64,000 bases of DNA from Streptomyces sp. NBC_01275 (GTDB taxonomy: Bacteria; Actinomycetota; Actinomycetes; Streptomycetales; Streptomycetaceae): assembly GCF_026340655.1 (NCBI RefSeq), contig NZ_JAPEOZ010000001.1:4526001-4590000 (forward strand), in the 5' to 3' direction. Below the pieces are notes generated by a model that worked only from the letters and a program-made list of their open reading frames with translations, was not told where the DNA came from and ran no database searches. The position numbers and the translations under genes were made by a program. Positions 22,590 through 31,848 of the stretch are shown here, one piece after another; position 1 is the stretch's first letter; the number at the start of each line of letters is the position of its first letter.

Positions 22590-24737
22590 TCACCCTCCGG
22601 AGGACACCGCCCGTCTCTGTGGGGCGATTCCCGCCGGTACCGCACGTGCGCGTGCCGGGGTGCCCGTCCAGCAGGTGCCTCGGCGGGAGAGGAGGCGGCG
22701 CAGCCACAGCTCCAGGGAGATCAGGTCGGCGAGGCCGTCCAGGGGGAGGGGTTCGCCCGCGGCCGCGGCGCGCAGGGCCTTGCGGACGACTCTGGCCTCG
22801 ATCAGGCCCGCCTCCGCCAGGAGGGGTGCGTCGAAGAGGGTCAGGAGGGGGTCCGTGGCCAGGCGGAGTCCCGCGCGGGTCGCCGCGTTGGCGGAGGCCT
22901 GGGAGGGGGCGCCCCAGCCGGGCGGGAGGTCGGTCACGCCGGAGTCCTTCAGGACGGTGCGCAGGATCGCGGCGCGCGCCCCCGGTTGCACGCGCAGGGT
23001 CTCGGGGAGGGCGCGGCAGGCGCGGACCACCTGGTTGTCGAGGAACGGTGCGTGCAGCCGCTGGGAGCGGATCTCGACGGCCTGTTCCAGGATGCGCAGG
23101 TCGGCGGCGTGCCGGGTGAGGGCGGCACGCGCGCGGTGGTCGCCCGGACGCTGGCCGGGGCCCACTCCGTTGCGGAGCGCCGCACCCTGTAGGCGAACCG
23201 ATACTTCAGCCAGCGCCTCCCCCGTCAGCCAGCGCGCCGCGGGGCCCGGCCCGCCCCAGGTCAGCGCCGCCAGCGAGGCTCCCACGGCGCTTCCGGGGTC
23301 GTCGAAGCGGCGCTGCAGGAGCCGTTCGGCCAGGCCGTCGACGCCCGTCCGGTACGGGGTGCGGGCCAGCCGACGGGCCGCGCCGTACACACGCGCGGGG
23401 ACGAGGACGGAGCCGTCGGCCTTGGTGAGGGCGGCGACGGGTCGGACCAGGTGCCGTCGTTTGCGGTCCATCAGCAGGTCGGCCAGGCGGGCCGGGTGGG
23501 CGTCGAGGACCTGGCGGGCGCCGTAGCCCGTGAAGTGGTCCGCGCTGCCCGCTGCGAGGCGCGCGCGGTGCCGGGCGGCCGCCACCAGGCTGGGGCCGGG
23601 TTCGTCGGTGAGCGGGCCGTCCAGGTCGGCGTACGGCAGGGTCTCCTCGCCGCCGGCCACGACGACGTGGTGCAGGCGCGGGTTGGCCGCGAGGGCGACG
23701 GCCCGTTCCACCTCCTCCTCGCGGCCGCGCACGGTCAGGTCGTTGAAGGTGACGGCCAGCAGCCGCTCCCCCGCGCCCGTGCCGTGGCCCAGGACCGTGC
23801 CGGGCATGCCGGGCAGGCCCGCCGCCAGCAGCGCCAGCGTTCCGGAGGCCGGGCCGCCGGAGAGGTCGGCGCCGATGCCCGGAACCGGCATCCCGCGCGC
23901 GGCACGCCGTTCGGCGGGGCCCATGCCGGGCACCGGGCCCGGGTCGATGTCGGGGACGTGCCGGGGCGCGGACAGACGCGCGCGTACCGCCTCGACGAGG
24001 GCGTCGCGCACGGCGTCGACCGCGCTGTCGGGGTCGGCGGTGGGCGCCGCCACGGCGAGGGAGGCGACCTGCTCGTACCCGGCGATCTCGCGCGCCCCGG
24101 CGCGCAGGATCAGCGCATGCCCGGGCGGAACGCGCCGCACGCCGTCGTACGGGGTGGAGTCCTGCAGGGCGGCCGGTACGTCGGGGGCGGCGAGGAGGGC
24201 CGCGAGGTGGCCGAAGTCGAGGTTGGCCTCGATGAGGTCGGCGAGCGGCAGCGCGGCCGTCGCGTACGCCGTGCCGCCGGCCCAGGGGGTGTGGAACACC
24301 GGGCGTGCGCCCGCCAGGTCGCCGCAGACGGTGATGCGTCGGCCGACCTGGACGATCGCGGTGTAGCTGCCCGACCAGGCGGTCAGATGCCGAAGTGCCC
24401 CTCCGCGCGCGGCGAACAGTCCGACGCGCAGCTGCTCGTCGGTGGCCCCGCAGGTGCCGAGGACGGCGATCCGGCTCTGGGCGTCGGCCTTCACCGTGCG
24501 CACCTCGTCGGGGCGCCAGTCGCCCACCGCCCACAGGGGATCGGGGTCGCCCCACAGGAGTTGGGAGCCGACCGGATGCAGGGTCTCGCCGTCGAGGCCG
24601 ATGTGTCCGCCGTGGCCGCCGTAGGCCTCATGACCGTCGAGCCGGCCGTCGAGTCTGCCGTCGAACCGACCGTCGTAGCCGCCTGATCCGCTCAGCGCGC
24701 CCGCGGCGGTGCTGCTCCATCCCACCAACCACCGCAT
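22590..24737 (-). CDS. Asparagine-synthase-like protein with degenerate active sites
   Basis: A 715-residue protein with an N-terminal Ntn-hydrolase-like half (about 1-240) and a C-terminal asparagine-synthase-like half. The mature N-terminal Cys of glutamine amidotransferases is absent (the protein begins MRWLVGWSS), as in lasso-peptide cyclases and beta-lactam synthetase relatives. The ATP pyrophosphatase loop, normally SGGxDS, reads SGGPASG, so the key Asp is missing. Residues 18-45 are a Gly/Asp/Arg repeat. GGAGG lies six bases before the ATG at 24737, which sets the start. No precursor peptide, leader peptidase or PqqD-like partner is nearby, so a lasso cluster is unlikely. Function unknown. 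Confidence 0.78.
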   Translation of the reverse strand: MRWLVGWSSTAAGALSGSGGYDGRFDGRLDGRLDGHEAYGGHGGHIGLDGETLHPVGSQLLWGDPDPLWAVGDWRPDEVRTVKADAQSRIAVLGTCGATDEQLRVGLFAARGGALRHLTAWSGSYTAIVQVGRRITVCGDLAGARPVFHTPWAGGTAYATAALPLADLIEANLDFGHLAALLAAPDVPAALQDSTPYDGVRRVPPGHALILRAGAREIAGYEQVASLAVAAPTADPDSAVDAVRDALVEAVRARLSAPRHVPDIDPGPVPGMGPAERRAARGMPVPGIGADLSGGPASGTLALLAAGLPGMPGTVLGHGTGAGERLLAVTFNDLTVRGREEEVERAVALAANPRLHHVVVAGGEETLPYADLDGPLTDEPGPSLVAAARHRARLAAGSADHFTGYGARQVLDAHPARLADLLMDRKRRHLVRPVAALTKADGSVLVPARVYGAARRLARTPYRTGVDGLAERLLQRRFDDPGSAVGASLAALTWGGPGPAARWLTGEALAEVSVRLQGAALRNGVGPGQRPGDHRARAALTRHAADLRILEQAVEIRSQRLHAPFLDNQVVRACRALPETLRVQPGARAAILRTVLKDSGVTDLPPGWGAPSQASANAATRAGLRLATDPLLTLFDAPLLAEAGLIEARVVRKALRAAAAGEPLPLDGLADLISLELWLRRLLSRRGTCWTGTPARARAVPAGIAPQRRAVSSGG

Positions 24738-25101
24738 CGACGCCTCCACATGCCGTGGACAACCAGTGCACCGTACGAACGGTTCACCATGCTGCCACGA
24801 AGAACGCGCCCCAGAGGGAGGCGGAGCCGCCTGCGATCCTCGGAGTGCGCCCGCGTGAGGGCGTCGGACCCGGCTCGGGCGACCGCGCGCACCCCGGTGT
24901 CTGCGACGTGAATGCGCCCCCGGTACGCTCCCCCAAAACGCCCTGCACGCCCTCGATTTCCATGGTGGGAGGCGTTCTCCCCCGACGAACACAGGGGCGA
25001 TTTTCAGCCAAATCCTGCACGACTGCCCGGTGTTGACACAGGCTCGCACACGCTCCGTGCACACTCCGCGCACACCCGCGCGCTCTCGGCGGGTCGCGCC
25101 A

Positions 25102-25130
25102 GTCCGGGAGGCGGAGTCCGCCTCCCGGAC
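25102..25130. repeat. Perfect 13-bp inverted repeat with 3-base loop
   Basis: Arms GTCCGGGAGGCGG/CCGCCTCCCGGAC around AGT. No T-run follows on either strand. It could be a protein-independent transcription barrier or an operator; nothing else identifies it. Confidence 0.7.
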
Positions 25131-25351
25131 CGTTCCGCCGCCCGCGGGGATGAAGGCGGCGGTGTCCCCCAGCCCACTGGATCCAGTACAGCGGGCCGAC
25201 CCACGCACGGCCCATGGAACCGCTCCCGCGGTGGCCGGAGAAGAGCGCACGCACGGGCGCACGGCCACACAGCGGGAGCACGCGGCGACGCACCGTACGG
25301 ACGGCCGTACTCGCGTACGGACCACAATCCCGCCATCCGGAAGAATGCCCC

Positions 25352-25380
25352 TTAACGCTTGGGATGCGGCGAACTACGCT
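25352..25380 (+). promoter_or_regulatory. Candidate promoter of the NsdA-like gene (TTAACG-17-TACGCT)
   Basis: TTAACG at 25352-25357, a 17-base spacer and TACGCT at 25375-25380. Transcription would begin about 55 bp before the ATG at 25443. Confidence 0.5.
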
Positions 25381-25442
25381 GGGTTTACGAATGCCGCGTG
25401 GTTATGCCAGCGCGGCAGCCGTCTGTGTCGAGGGGTGGCGCA

Positions 25443-26867
25443 ATGTCCAGGGAGCAACGCGGGCCGAACGAAAAACTCGGCACCGTTCTCGCCCTCGCGG
25501 GAATCAGCAACGCAGGACTCGCACGACGTGTCAACGACCTTGGCGCTCAACGCGGGTTGACTCTTCGCTACGACAAGACGTCGGTGGCGCGCTGGGTGTC
25601 GAAGGGCATGGTGCCGCAGGGCGCCGCGCCGCACCTCATCGCGGCCGCCATCGGCCAGAAGCTCGGCCGCCCGGTGCCGCTCCACGAGATCGGCCTGGCG
25701 GACGCGGATCCCGCACCCGAGGTGGGCCTCGCCTTCCCCAGGGACGTCGGCCAGGCCGTGCGCTCGGCCACGGACCTGTACCGCCTCGACCTCGCCGGCC
25801 GCCGGGCCGGTTCCGGGGGCATCTGGCAGTCGTTGGCCGGATCGTTCGCAGTAAGCGCATACGCAACGCCCGCCTCGCGCTGGCTGATAACCCCGGCCGA
25901 CAGTTCGGTGGCGCGCGAGGTCCACTTCCTGGAGGGGTCCGGCGCACCGCTCAAAGTCGGCCACAGCGATGTGCAGAAGCTGCGGGAGGCCGCCGAGGAC
26001 GCCAGGCGCTGGGACTCCAAGTACGGAGGCGGCGACTGGCGTTCGTCCATGGTGCCGGAGTGTCTGCGGGTGGAGGCGGCGCCGCTGCTGCTCGGCGCGT
26101 ACTCCGACGAAGTCGGCAGGGCGCTGTTCGGGGCGAGCGCCGAACTGACCCGCCTGGCGGGCTGGATGGCCTTCGACACCGGGCAGCAGGAGGCCGCGCA
26201 GCGCTACTACATCCAGGCGCTGCGGCTGGCCCGCGCGGCGGCGGACGTACCCCTCGGCGGGTATGTGCTGGCGTCGATGTCCCTCCAGGCGACCTACCGC
26301 GGTTTCGGCGACGAGGGCGTCGACCTCGCGCAGGCCGCCCTGGAGCGCAACCGCGGACTGGCCACGGCCCGCACGATGAGCTTCTTCCGGCTCGTCGAGG
26401 CACGCGCGCACGCCCGCGCGGGCGACGCGCATGCCGCCGGTGCGGCCCTGAAGGCGGCGGAGGGCTGGCTGGAGCGCTCGCGCGACGGCGACAGCGATCC
26501 GTCTTGGCTCGGGTTCTACTCCTACGACCGGTTCGCCGCCGACGCGGCCGAGTGCTATCGCGATCTGAAGGCGCCCCGTCAGGTGCGGAGGTTCACCGAG
26601 CAGGCGCTGTCGAAGCCGACGGAGGAGTTCGTGCGGTCGCACGGGCTGCGGCTCGTCGTCTCGGCGGTCGCCGAGCTGGAGTCGGGGAACCTCGACGCGG
26701 CGTGCGAGCAGGGGGTGCGGGCGGTGGAGGTCGCCGGGCGCATCTCGTCCGCCCGGACCACCGAGTACGTGAAGGATCTTCTGCACCGGCTGGAGCCGTA
26801 CGGCGACGAGCCGCGGGTGGTGGAGCTCCGTGAGCGTGCCCGGCCCTTACTCATGGCCCCTGCGTAG
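25443..26867 (+). CDS. NsdA-like TPR sporulation-associated regulator
   Basis: A 474-residue protein of the Streptomyces NsdA/'sporulation-associated' family. The conserved N-terminus ([12 protein letters not shown], then [15 protein letters not shown]) resembles a helix-turn-helix of the type seen in XRE-like proteins, at about residues 10-75. Residues 200-460 are helical and TPR-like. NsdA is a negative regulator of differentiation and antibiotic production; this copy matches the SCO4114 position and is a paralogue, so the direction of its effect is not assured. The ATG at 25443 is preceded by GAGGGG. A TTA leucine codon at 26847-26849, five codons before the stop, may make it bldA-dependent. 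Confidence 0.8.
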   Translation: MSREQRGPNEKLGTVLALAGISNAGLARRVNDLGAQRGLTLRYDKTSVARWVSKGMVPQGAAPHLIAAAIGQKLGRPVPLHEIGLADADPAPEVGLAFPRDVGQAVRSATDLYRLDLAGRRAGSGGIWQSLAGSFAVSAYATPASRWLITPADSSVAREVHFLEGSGAPLKVGHSDVQKLREAAEDARRWDSKYGGGDWRSSMVPECLRVEAAPLLLGAYSDEVGRALFGASAELTRLAGWMAFDTGQQEAAQRYYIQALRLARAAADVPLGGYVLASMSLQATYRGFGDEGVDLAQAALERNRGLATARTMSFFRLVEARAHARAGDAHAAGAALKAAEGWLERSRDGDSDPSWLGFYSYDRFAADAAECYRDLKAPRQVRRFTEQALSKPTEEFVRSHGLRLVVSAVAELESGNLDAACEQGVRAVEVAGRISSARTTEYVKDLLHRLEPYGDEPRVVELRERARPLLMAPA

Positions 26868-26984
26868 GGGCCACCGCCCGCCGGCCCCCGCGTAAGGGCG
26901 CCTTTGCCGCGTCGGCCGACCCTCCCCGGGTTTGAAGGCGTTGTCAGTGGCGCAGTGCACTATCGAAGCCGGGAGGTGGTGCAG

Positions 26985-28193
26985 GTGCGGACGGCCGGGT
27001 ACGACTGTGATGTGCTCGTGATCGGCGGGGGGATCGTCGGGCTGTCGACGGCGTATGCGATCACGCGCGCCGCGCCGGGTACACGGGTGACGGTGCTGGA
27101 GAAGGAACCGGGCCTGGCCCGGCACCAGACGGGGCGCAACAGCGGGGTCATCCACAGCGGGATCTACTACCGGCCGGGTTCGCTGAAGGCGCGGTACGCG
27201 GTACGGGGCGCCGCCGAGATGACGAAGTTCTGCGCGGAGTACGACATCCCGCACACCGTCACCGGCAAGCTGATCGTCGCCACGGACCGCGCGGAGCTGC
27301 CCCGGCTGCACGCGCTCGTCCAGCGCGGCAGGGAGAACGGGATACCGGTCCGGGAGCTGGGCGCCGCCCAGATCGCGGAGTACGAGCCGGAGGTCCGGGG
27401 CCTCGCCGCCATCCGGGTGCGCACCACGGGGATCTGCGACTACACGGCGGTCGCCCGGCGGCTGGGCGAGGCGTCCGGGGCGGAGATCCGCTACGGCGCC
27501 CAGGTCGTACGGGTCGACCGGCGGCCCGAGCGGGGCGCGGCCGTGCTCACCGCGCGCGGGGACGTCGTACGGGCGCGGGTGCTGGTGAACTGCGCCGGGT
27601 TGTACTGCGACGAGGTCGCCCGGCTGACGGGCGACGAGCCCGGGGTGCGGATCGTGCCGTTCCGCGGGGAGTACTACGAGCTGGCGCGGCCGGAGCTGGT
27701 GCGGGGACTGGTGTATCCGGTGCCCGATCCGGCGTTCCCGTTCCTCGGCGTGCATCTGACCAGGGGGATCGACGGAGGCGTGCACATCGGGCCCAACGCG
27801 GTGCCGGCCCTGGCCCGCGAGGGGTACGGCTGGGGCGTCGTACGGCCGCGGGAGGCGGCGGCGACGGCGGCGTGGCCCGGGGTGTGGCGGATGGGACGGC
27901 AGCACTGGCGGTACGGGGTCGGGGAGCTGCGGAGATCGGTGTCGAAGGGCGCGTTCCTGGACGCCGTGCGCAGACTGCTGCCCGCGGTGGAGGAACGCGA
28001 CCTGGTGCGGGCCCCGGCCGGAGTGCGGGCGCAGGCGGTGCTGCGCGACGGGGCGCTGGTGGACGACTTCCTGATACGCGAAGGGGCGCGGGCTGTGCAC
28101 GTCCTGAACGCTCCTTCCCCGGCGGCGACGGCCTCGCTGCCGATCGGGCGGGAGGTGGCGCGCAGGGCGCTGGGGGTGCTGGGGGCGGTGTGA
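26985..28193 (+). CDS. lhgO: L-2-hydroxyglutarate oxidase (LhgO family)
   Basis: A 402-residue FAD-dependent oxidoreductase of the DAO fold that oxidises L-2-hydroxyglutarate to 2-oxoglutarate. The dinucleotide motif VIGGGIVGLSTAYAI is near residues 10-24, followed by the family phrases RHQTGRNSGVIHSGIYY, GKLIVATD and FRGEYYEL. The GTG start at 26985 has GGGAGG eight bases upstream; upstream in-frame codons would add a non-conserved stretch. It sits alone between the NsdA-like regulator and trmB on the same strand. Confidence 0.87.
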   Translation: MRTAGYDCDVLVIGGGIVGLSTAYAITRAAPGTRVTVLEKEPGLARHQTGRNSGVIHSGIYYRPGSLKARYAVRGAAEMTKFCAEYDIPHTVTGKLIVATDRAELPRLHALVQRGRENGIPVRELGAAQIAEYEPEVRGLAAIRVRTTGICDYTAVARRLGEASGAEIRYGAQVVRVDRRPERGAAVLTARGDVVRARVLVNCAGLYCDEVARLTGDEPGVRIVPFRGEYYELARPELVRGLVYPVPDPAFPFLGVHLTRGIDGGVHIGPNAVPALAREGYGWGVVRPREAAATAAWPGVWRMGRQHWRYGVGELRRSVSKGAFLDAVRRLLPAVEERDLVRAPAGVRAQAVLRDGALVDDFLIREGARAVHVLNAPSPAATASLPIGREVARRALGVLGAV

Positions 28194-28251
28194 CGGGGCC
28201 CGTCCTGCTACGCCGTCGTAGGCCTTTCTGTGGCGTCGGCGAGCCGCCCCG

Positions 28252-28268
28252 TAAAATCGATCCCACTG
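28252..28268 (+). promoter_or_regulatory. Candidate -10 box of a leaderless trmB transcript
   Basis: TAAAAT at 28252-28257 lies ten bases before the GTG start of trmB, and no Shine-Dalgarno sequence is visible. No good -35 box was found. Confidence 0.4.
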
Positions 28269-29116
28269 TGTCTGATTCCGTGAGTTCCGTGAGTTCTGTG
28301 AACGCCTCTGACGTCTCCGAGCCCGCCCCCGGCGGGCCGCACCACCCGGGCGAGTCCGTTCGGCATACCCGCGCCAAGGGGGAGCCCCGCTTCCCCGACG
28401 GGCCCCATGCGGATCCCGCCGGGTCGCACTTCGAGCGGCGGATCAGAAGTTTTCAGCCGCGGCGCAGCCGGGTGACCGCAGGGCAGGCCGACGCCTTGCA
28501 GCGGCTGTGGGCGCAGTGGGGGCTCGACATCGACGGGCACCGCGTCGACCTCGCCGAGCTCTTCGGGAACAGCCGTCCCGTGGTGCTGGAGATCGGGTTC
28601 GGGATGGGGGAGGCCACCGCTCAGATGGCCGCCGCCGACCCGGACACCAACCTCGTCGCCGTGGACGTGCACACCCCGGGCCAGGGCAATCTGCTCAACC
28701 TCGCCGACCGCACCGGACTGACCAACGTCCGGGTCGCCAACGGCGACGCGATCATCCTGCTGCGGGAGATGCTGCCGGCGGACTCGCTCGACGGACTGCG
28801 CGTCTATTTCCCGGACCCGTGGCCCAAGAAGCGCCACCACAAGCGGCGCCTCATCCAGCCGGAGTTCCTCGACCTCGCCGCGACGCGACTGAGACCGGGT
28901 GCGATCGTGCACTGCGCGACCGACTGGGAGCCGTATGCGCAGCAGATGCTGGAGGTGCTCACCGCGCACCCCGACTTCGAGAACACGCAGGTCGACGGTG
29001 GCTTCGCGCCCCGGCCCGACTTCCGGCCGCTGACCCGTTTCGAGGGACAGGGGCTGGACAAGGGTCATGTGGTGAACGACCTGTTGTTCCGTCGCGTACA
29101 GCACGGGGATCGCTGA
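28268..29116 (+). CDS. trmB: tRNA (guanine-N7)-methyltransferase
   Basis: A 282-residue SAM-dependent enzyme that methylates G46 in the tRNA variable loop. The SAM motif EIGFGMGEATAQMA is near residues 98-111 and the family signature PDPWPKKRHHKRR near 182-194, followed by the late FRPLTRFE motif. The first 55 residues are a Ser/Pro-rich extension not found in the E. coli enzyme. I set the start at the GTG at 28268 since TAAAAT lies just upstream; the start may be leaderless. Confidence 0.88.
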   Translation: MSDSVSSVSSVNASDVSEPAPGGPHHPGESVRHTRAKGEPRFPDGPHADPAGSHFERRIRSFQPRRSRVTAGQADALQRLWAQWGLDIDGHRVDLAELFGNSRPVVLEIGFGMGEATAQMAAADPDTNLVAVDVHTPGQGNLLNLADRTGLTNVRVANGDAIILLREMLPADSLDGLRVYFPDPWPKKRHHKRRLIQPEFLDLAATRLRPGAIVHCATDWEPYAQQMLEVLTAHPDFENTQVDGGFAPRPDFRPLTRFEGQGLDKGHVVNDLLFRRVQHGDR

Positions 29117-29236
29117 CCGACCGTCCTCCTCCCCCGGGCCCTCCCCCGGACCCTCCCCCCAGCCTTCCACCCACAGCCCTCCACCCACAGCCCACAGCCC
29201 TCCACCACAGTCCTCTCCCTCGTTAGGGTCGATGCC

Positions 29237-30718
29237 GTGGCCATCAGTCCCCCGTTTCCGCCGTACCCCCCGCACCCCGGCGGCCCGCCAGGGGCGGCGG
29301 CGCTGCGGCACGCGCACTGGTGGCAGCGCAGCTGGGTGCGGTACGGGGCGCTCATCACCCTGCTCTCGCTGTCCGGTCTCGTCATCCTCGCGCTGGTGCG
29401 CGAACAGACCGGCACGGAAGGGTTCCTGGTCGGTCTCGGGCTCGCCGTGCTGCCGGTTCCGCTGCTCATAGCCGCCTTCCGGTGGCTCGACCGGGTCGAG
29501 CCCGGGCCCTGGCGGAACCTGGTGTTCGCCTTCGCCTGGGGCGCGTGCGCGGCCGCGCTGATCGCGATCGTCGCCAACAGCTTCGCGACGCGCTGGATAG
29601 CGACGGCGACCGCCGACCCGTCCAGCGCGGACACCCTGGGGGCGACCGTCATAGCGCCGATCGTCGAGGAGTCCGCCAAGGCCGCCGCCGTGCTGCTCGT
29701 GTTCCTCTTCCGCAGGCGGGACTTCACCGGGATCGTCGACGGCGTGGTGATAGCGGGGGTCACCGCGACCGGCTTCGCGTTCACCGAGAACATCCTCTAC
29801 CTCGGCACCGCCTTCGGCACCGACCAGCTCTCCGGCGACAGCGGCATCGCCTCCGTCACCGCCGCGACCTTCTTCGTCCGCGTGATCATGTCGCCGTTCG
29901 CGCACCCCCTGTTCACGGTCCTGACCGGCATCGGCTTCGGCGTCGCCGCGCTCTCCGGGAACCGCCTGCGCCTGCGGCACGTCCTGCTCCCGCTGTCCGG
30001 GCTGCTCCTGGCGATGGGCATGCACGCCCTGTGGAACGGCTCCTCGACGTTCGGCGAGTTCGGGTTCTTCGCGGTGTACGGGGCGTTCATGGTGCCCGCG
30101 TTCGGGCTGCTGACCTGGCTGGTGGTGTGGACGCGCCAACGTGAGCTGCGCACCGTGCGCGAGGAGCTGCCCGCCTACACGGCCGCCGGCTGGCTCAGCC
30201 CGGCCGAGCCGTACGCGCTGGGCTCGATGCGGGCACGGCGGCTGGCCCGCGAGTACGCCCAGCAGCGCCTGGGCCGGCCGGCGGCGCAGGCGGTGGCGCA
30301 GTACGAGGCGTACGCGACCTCCCTGGCGTTTCTGCGGCACCGCGGGCGACAGGGGCGGGCCGACGCCGACTTCGTCGTACGGGAACGGGAGTTGCTGAAC
30401 GAGCTGTGGCGCCGCAGGGAGCTGGCGCGGCCCGCGCTGGACCATGCAGCGTGGATGACGGCTCCACCGGTACGGGTGGCTGTGCCGGCGACGCCCTGGC
30501 CGGTGTACGGGGCGGTGTACGGGACGCACGGGATGCACGGGGCTCCTGGACCGCACGGGATGCACGGGGCTCCTGGGCCGCACGGGGTGCACGACCCGGC
30601 GCAGGGACCCGGCCCTGGCCCCGGACAGGGCTACGGGTACGGCTACGGGTACGGGTACGGGTACGGGTACGGATATCCGGCGGCGCAGCACCCCAGCTAC
30701 AACCCCTACCAGTCGTAG
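29237..30718 (+). CDS. PrsW-family intramembrane metalloprotease
   Basis: A 493-residue membrane protein with about eight helices between residues 35 and 300. The PrsW signatures are all present: IVEESAKA (EExxK), FAFTENILY, SPFAHPLFT and MHALWNG, which supply the metal ligands. PrsW cleaves the anti-sigma factor RsiW in Bacillus, so a sigma-release role is possible here. The tail has GTHGMHGAPGPHG-type repeats followed by a (GY)n stretch. The GTG at 29237 starts MAISPPFPP and has TAGGGT a few bases upstream but no clear ribosome site. It ends 25 bp before the convergent aldo/keto reductase gene. Confidence 0.86.
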   Translation: MAISPPFPPYPPHPGGPPGAAALRHAHWWQRSWVRYGALITLLSLSGLVILALVREQTGTEGFLVGLGLAVLPVPLLIAAFRWLDRVEPGPWRNLVFAFAWGACAAALIAIVANSFATRWIATATADPSSADTLGATVIAPIVEESAKAAAVLLVFLFRRRDFTGIVDGVVIAGVTATGFAFTENILYLGTAFGTDQLSGDSGIASVTAATFFVRVIMSPFAHPLFTVLTGIGFGVAALSGNRLRLRHVLLPLSGLLLAMGMHALWNGSSTFGEFGFFAVYGAFMVPAFGLLTWLVVWTRQRELRTVREELPAYTAAGWLSPAEPYALGSMRARRLAREYAQQRLGRPAAQAVAQYEAYATSLAFLRHRGRQGRADADFVVRERELLNELWRRRELARPALDHAAWMTAPPVRVAVPATPWPVYGAVYGTHGMHGAPGPHGMHGAPGPHGVHDPAQGPGPGPGQGYGYGYGYGYGYGYGYPAAQHPSYNPYQS

Positions 30719-30743
30719 GGGATGCAGCTGGTCGTACGGACCG

Positions 30744-31688
30744 CTACGCCGACGCCTCCGTCAACTTCTCGAGTTCGGCCTGCGTCAGCTCCAGCTCCGC
30801 CACGCCCAGCAGCGCCGGCAGCTGCTCGACCGTACGGGCGGACGCGATCGGCGCGGCGATCGTCGGCTGGGCCGCGAGCCAGGCCAGGGCCACCGTGGCG
30901 ACCTGGGTGTCGTGGGCCTGGGCGATCTCGTCCAGGGCGGTGAGGACCTTCTGGCCCCGCTCGGAGTCGAGGTGCTTGGCCGCGCCGGAGGCCCGCGGGC
31001 TCTCCACCGTCGTACCGGGCCGGTACTTGCCGGTGAGGAAGCCGGAGGCCAGCGCGTAGTACGGGACGGCGGCGAGGCCGGAGGCGGCGGCGAGGTCCTG
31101 CAGCTCGCCCTCGTAGGTGTCGCGTGAGACCAGGTTGTAGTGGGGCTGGAGGGCGACGTAGCGGGCCAGGCCCTCGCGGTCGGAGAACTCCAGGGACGCC
31201 CGCAGCCGCTCCGGGGAGATGTTGGAGGCCGCGATGTGCCGCACCTTGCCCGCCTTCACCAGGTCGTCCAGCGCGCCGACGATCTCCTCGACCGGGACCT
31301 CGGGCTTGTCGAAGTGGGTGTAGTAGAGGTCGATGCGGTCGGTGTCCAGGCGACGCAGGGATGCGTCGGCGGCGGCCTTGATGTTCGCGGCGGTCAGGCC
31401 CGGGAACTCGGGGTGCTGGCTGACCTTGGTGGCGATCACGATGTCGTCGCGGTTGCCGCGCGCCTTGATCCACTTGCCGATGACGGTCTCGGACTCACCG
31501 CCCTGATGGCCCTCGATCCACGCCGAGTAGGAGTCGGCGGTGTCGATGAAGTTGCCGCCGGCGTCCGCGTAGGCGTCGAGGACGGCGAGGGAGGCGGCCT
31601 CGTCGGCGGTCCAGCCGAAGACGTTGCCGCCGAGGGAGAGCGGGAAGACCTTGAGGTCGGAGGAGCCGAGCTGGCGAAGAGAAGTCAT
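30744..31688 (-). CDS. Aldo/keto reductase
   Basis: A 314-residue NADPH-dependent oxidoreductase with a TIM-barrel fold. The catalytic tetrad can be read: Asp and Tyr in IDTADSYSAW, Lys in VIATKVSQ and His in LYYTHFDKPE. The cofactor region IAAPIASARTVEQL is near the C-terminus. I start it at MTSLRQLG (ATG 31688); an in-frame ATG at 31730 or the one at 31721 would add 11-14 residues. Substrate is unknown. It is monocistronic and convergent with the PrsW gene. Confidence 0.87.
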   Translation of the reverse strand: MTSLRQLGSSDLKVFPLSLGGNVFGWTADEAASLAVLDAYADAGGNFIDTADSYSAWIEGHQGGESETVIGKWIKARGNRDDIVIATKVSQHPEFPGLTAANIKAAADASLRRLDTDRIDLYYTHFDKPEVPVEEIVGALDDLVKAGKVRHIAASNISPERLRASLEFSDREGLARYVALQPHYNLVSRDTYEGELQDLAAASGLAAVPYYALASGFLTGKYRPGTTVESPRASGAAKHLDSERGQKVLTALDEIAQAHDTQVATVALAWLAAQPTIAAPIASARTVEQLPALLGVAELELTQAELEKLTEASA

Positions 31689-31775
31689 GCTTTGGATCAA
31701 CGCCGTGCCGGAGAGGCCCATTCCGTGCACTGTACGAAGAACGTGTGAACAGCACGAGGGGACCGGCAGACGGAA

Positions 31776-31817
31776 CCGGCAGCCCTGACGTCGGGGGGGT
31801 GTCGTCAGGGCTGCCGG
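31776..31817 (-). terminator. Terminator after the M23 peptidase gene
   Basis: A 15-bp inverted repeat with arms CCGGCAGCCCTGACG/CGTCAGGGCTGCCGG around a G-rich loop. It lies 32 bp after the stop of the peptidase gene. Confidence 0.75.
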
Positions 31818-31848
31818 GGTTCCAACGGGCGGGGGAGACCCTTACGGG

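Larger units (their letters stand above)
24738..25442. other. Long intergenic region before the NsdA-like gene
   Basis: 705 bp between divergent genes. It contains a perfect 13-bp hairpin (25102-25130), a smaller AGGCGG/CCGCCT hairpin near 24818 and a promoter-like pair at 25352-25380. Open frames here look like high-GC noise. Confidence 0.6.

Noticed and set aside
19944..23192. A 1,082-codon plus-strand frame opposite the SARP regulator
   Set aside because: Antisense shadow; no recognisable domain, Gly/Arg-rich composition.
22590..24737. Lasso peptide biosynthesis cluster
   Set aside because: Only a cyclase-like protein is present, with a degenerate ATP loop; there is no precursor, leader peptidase or PqqD-like partner.
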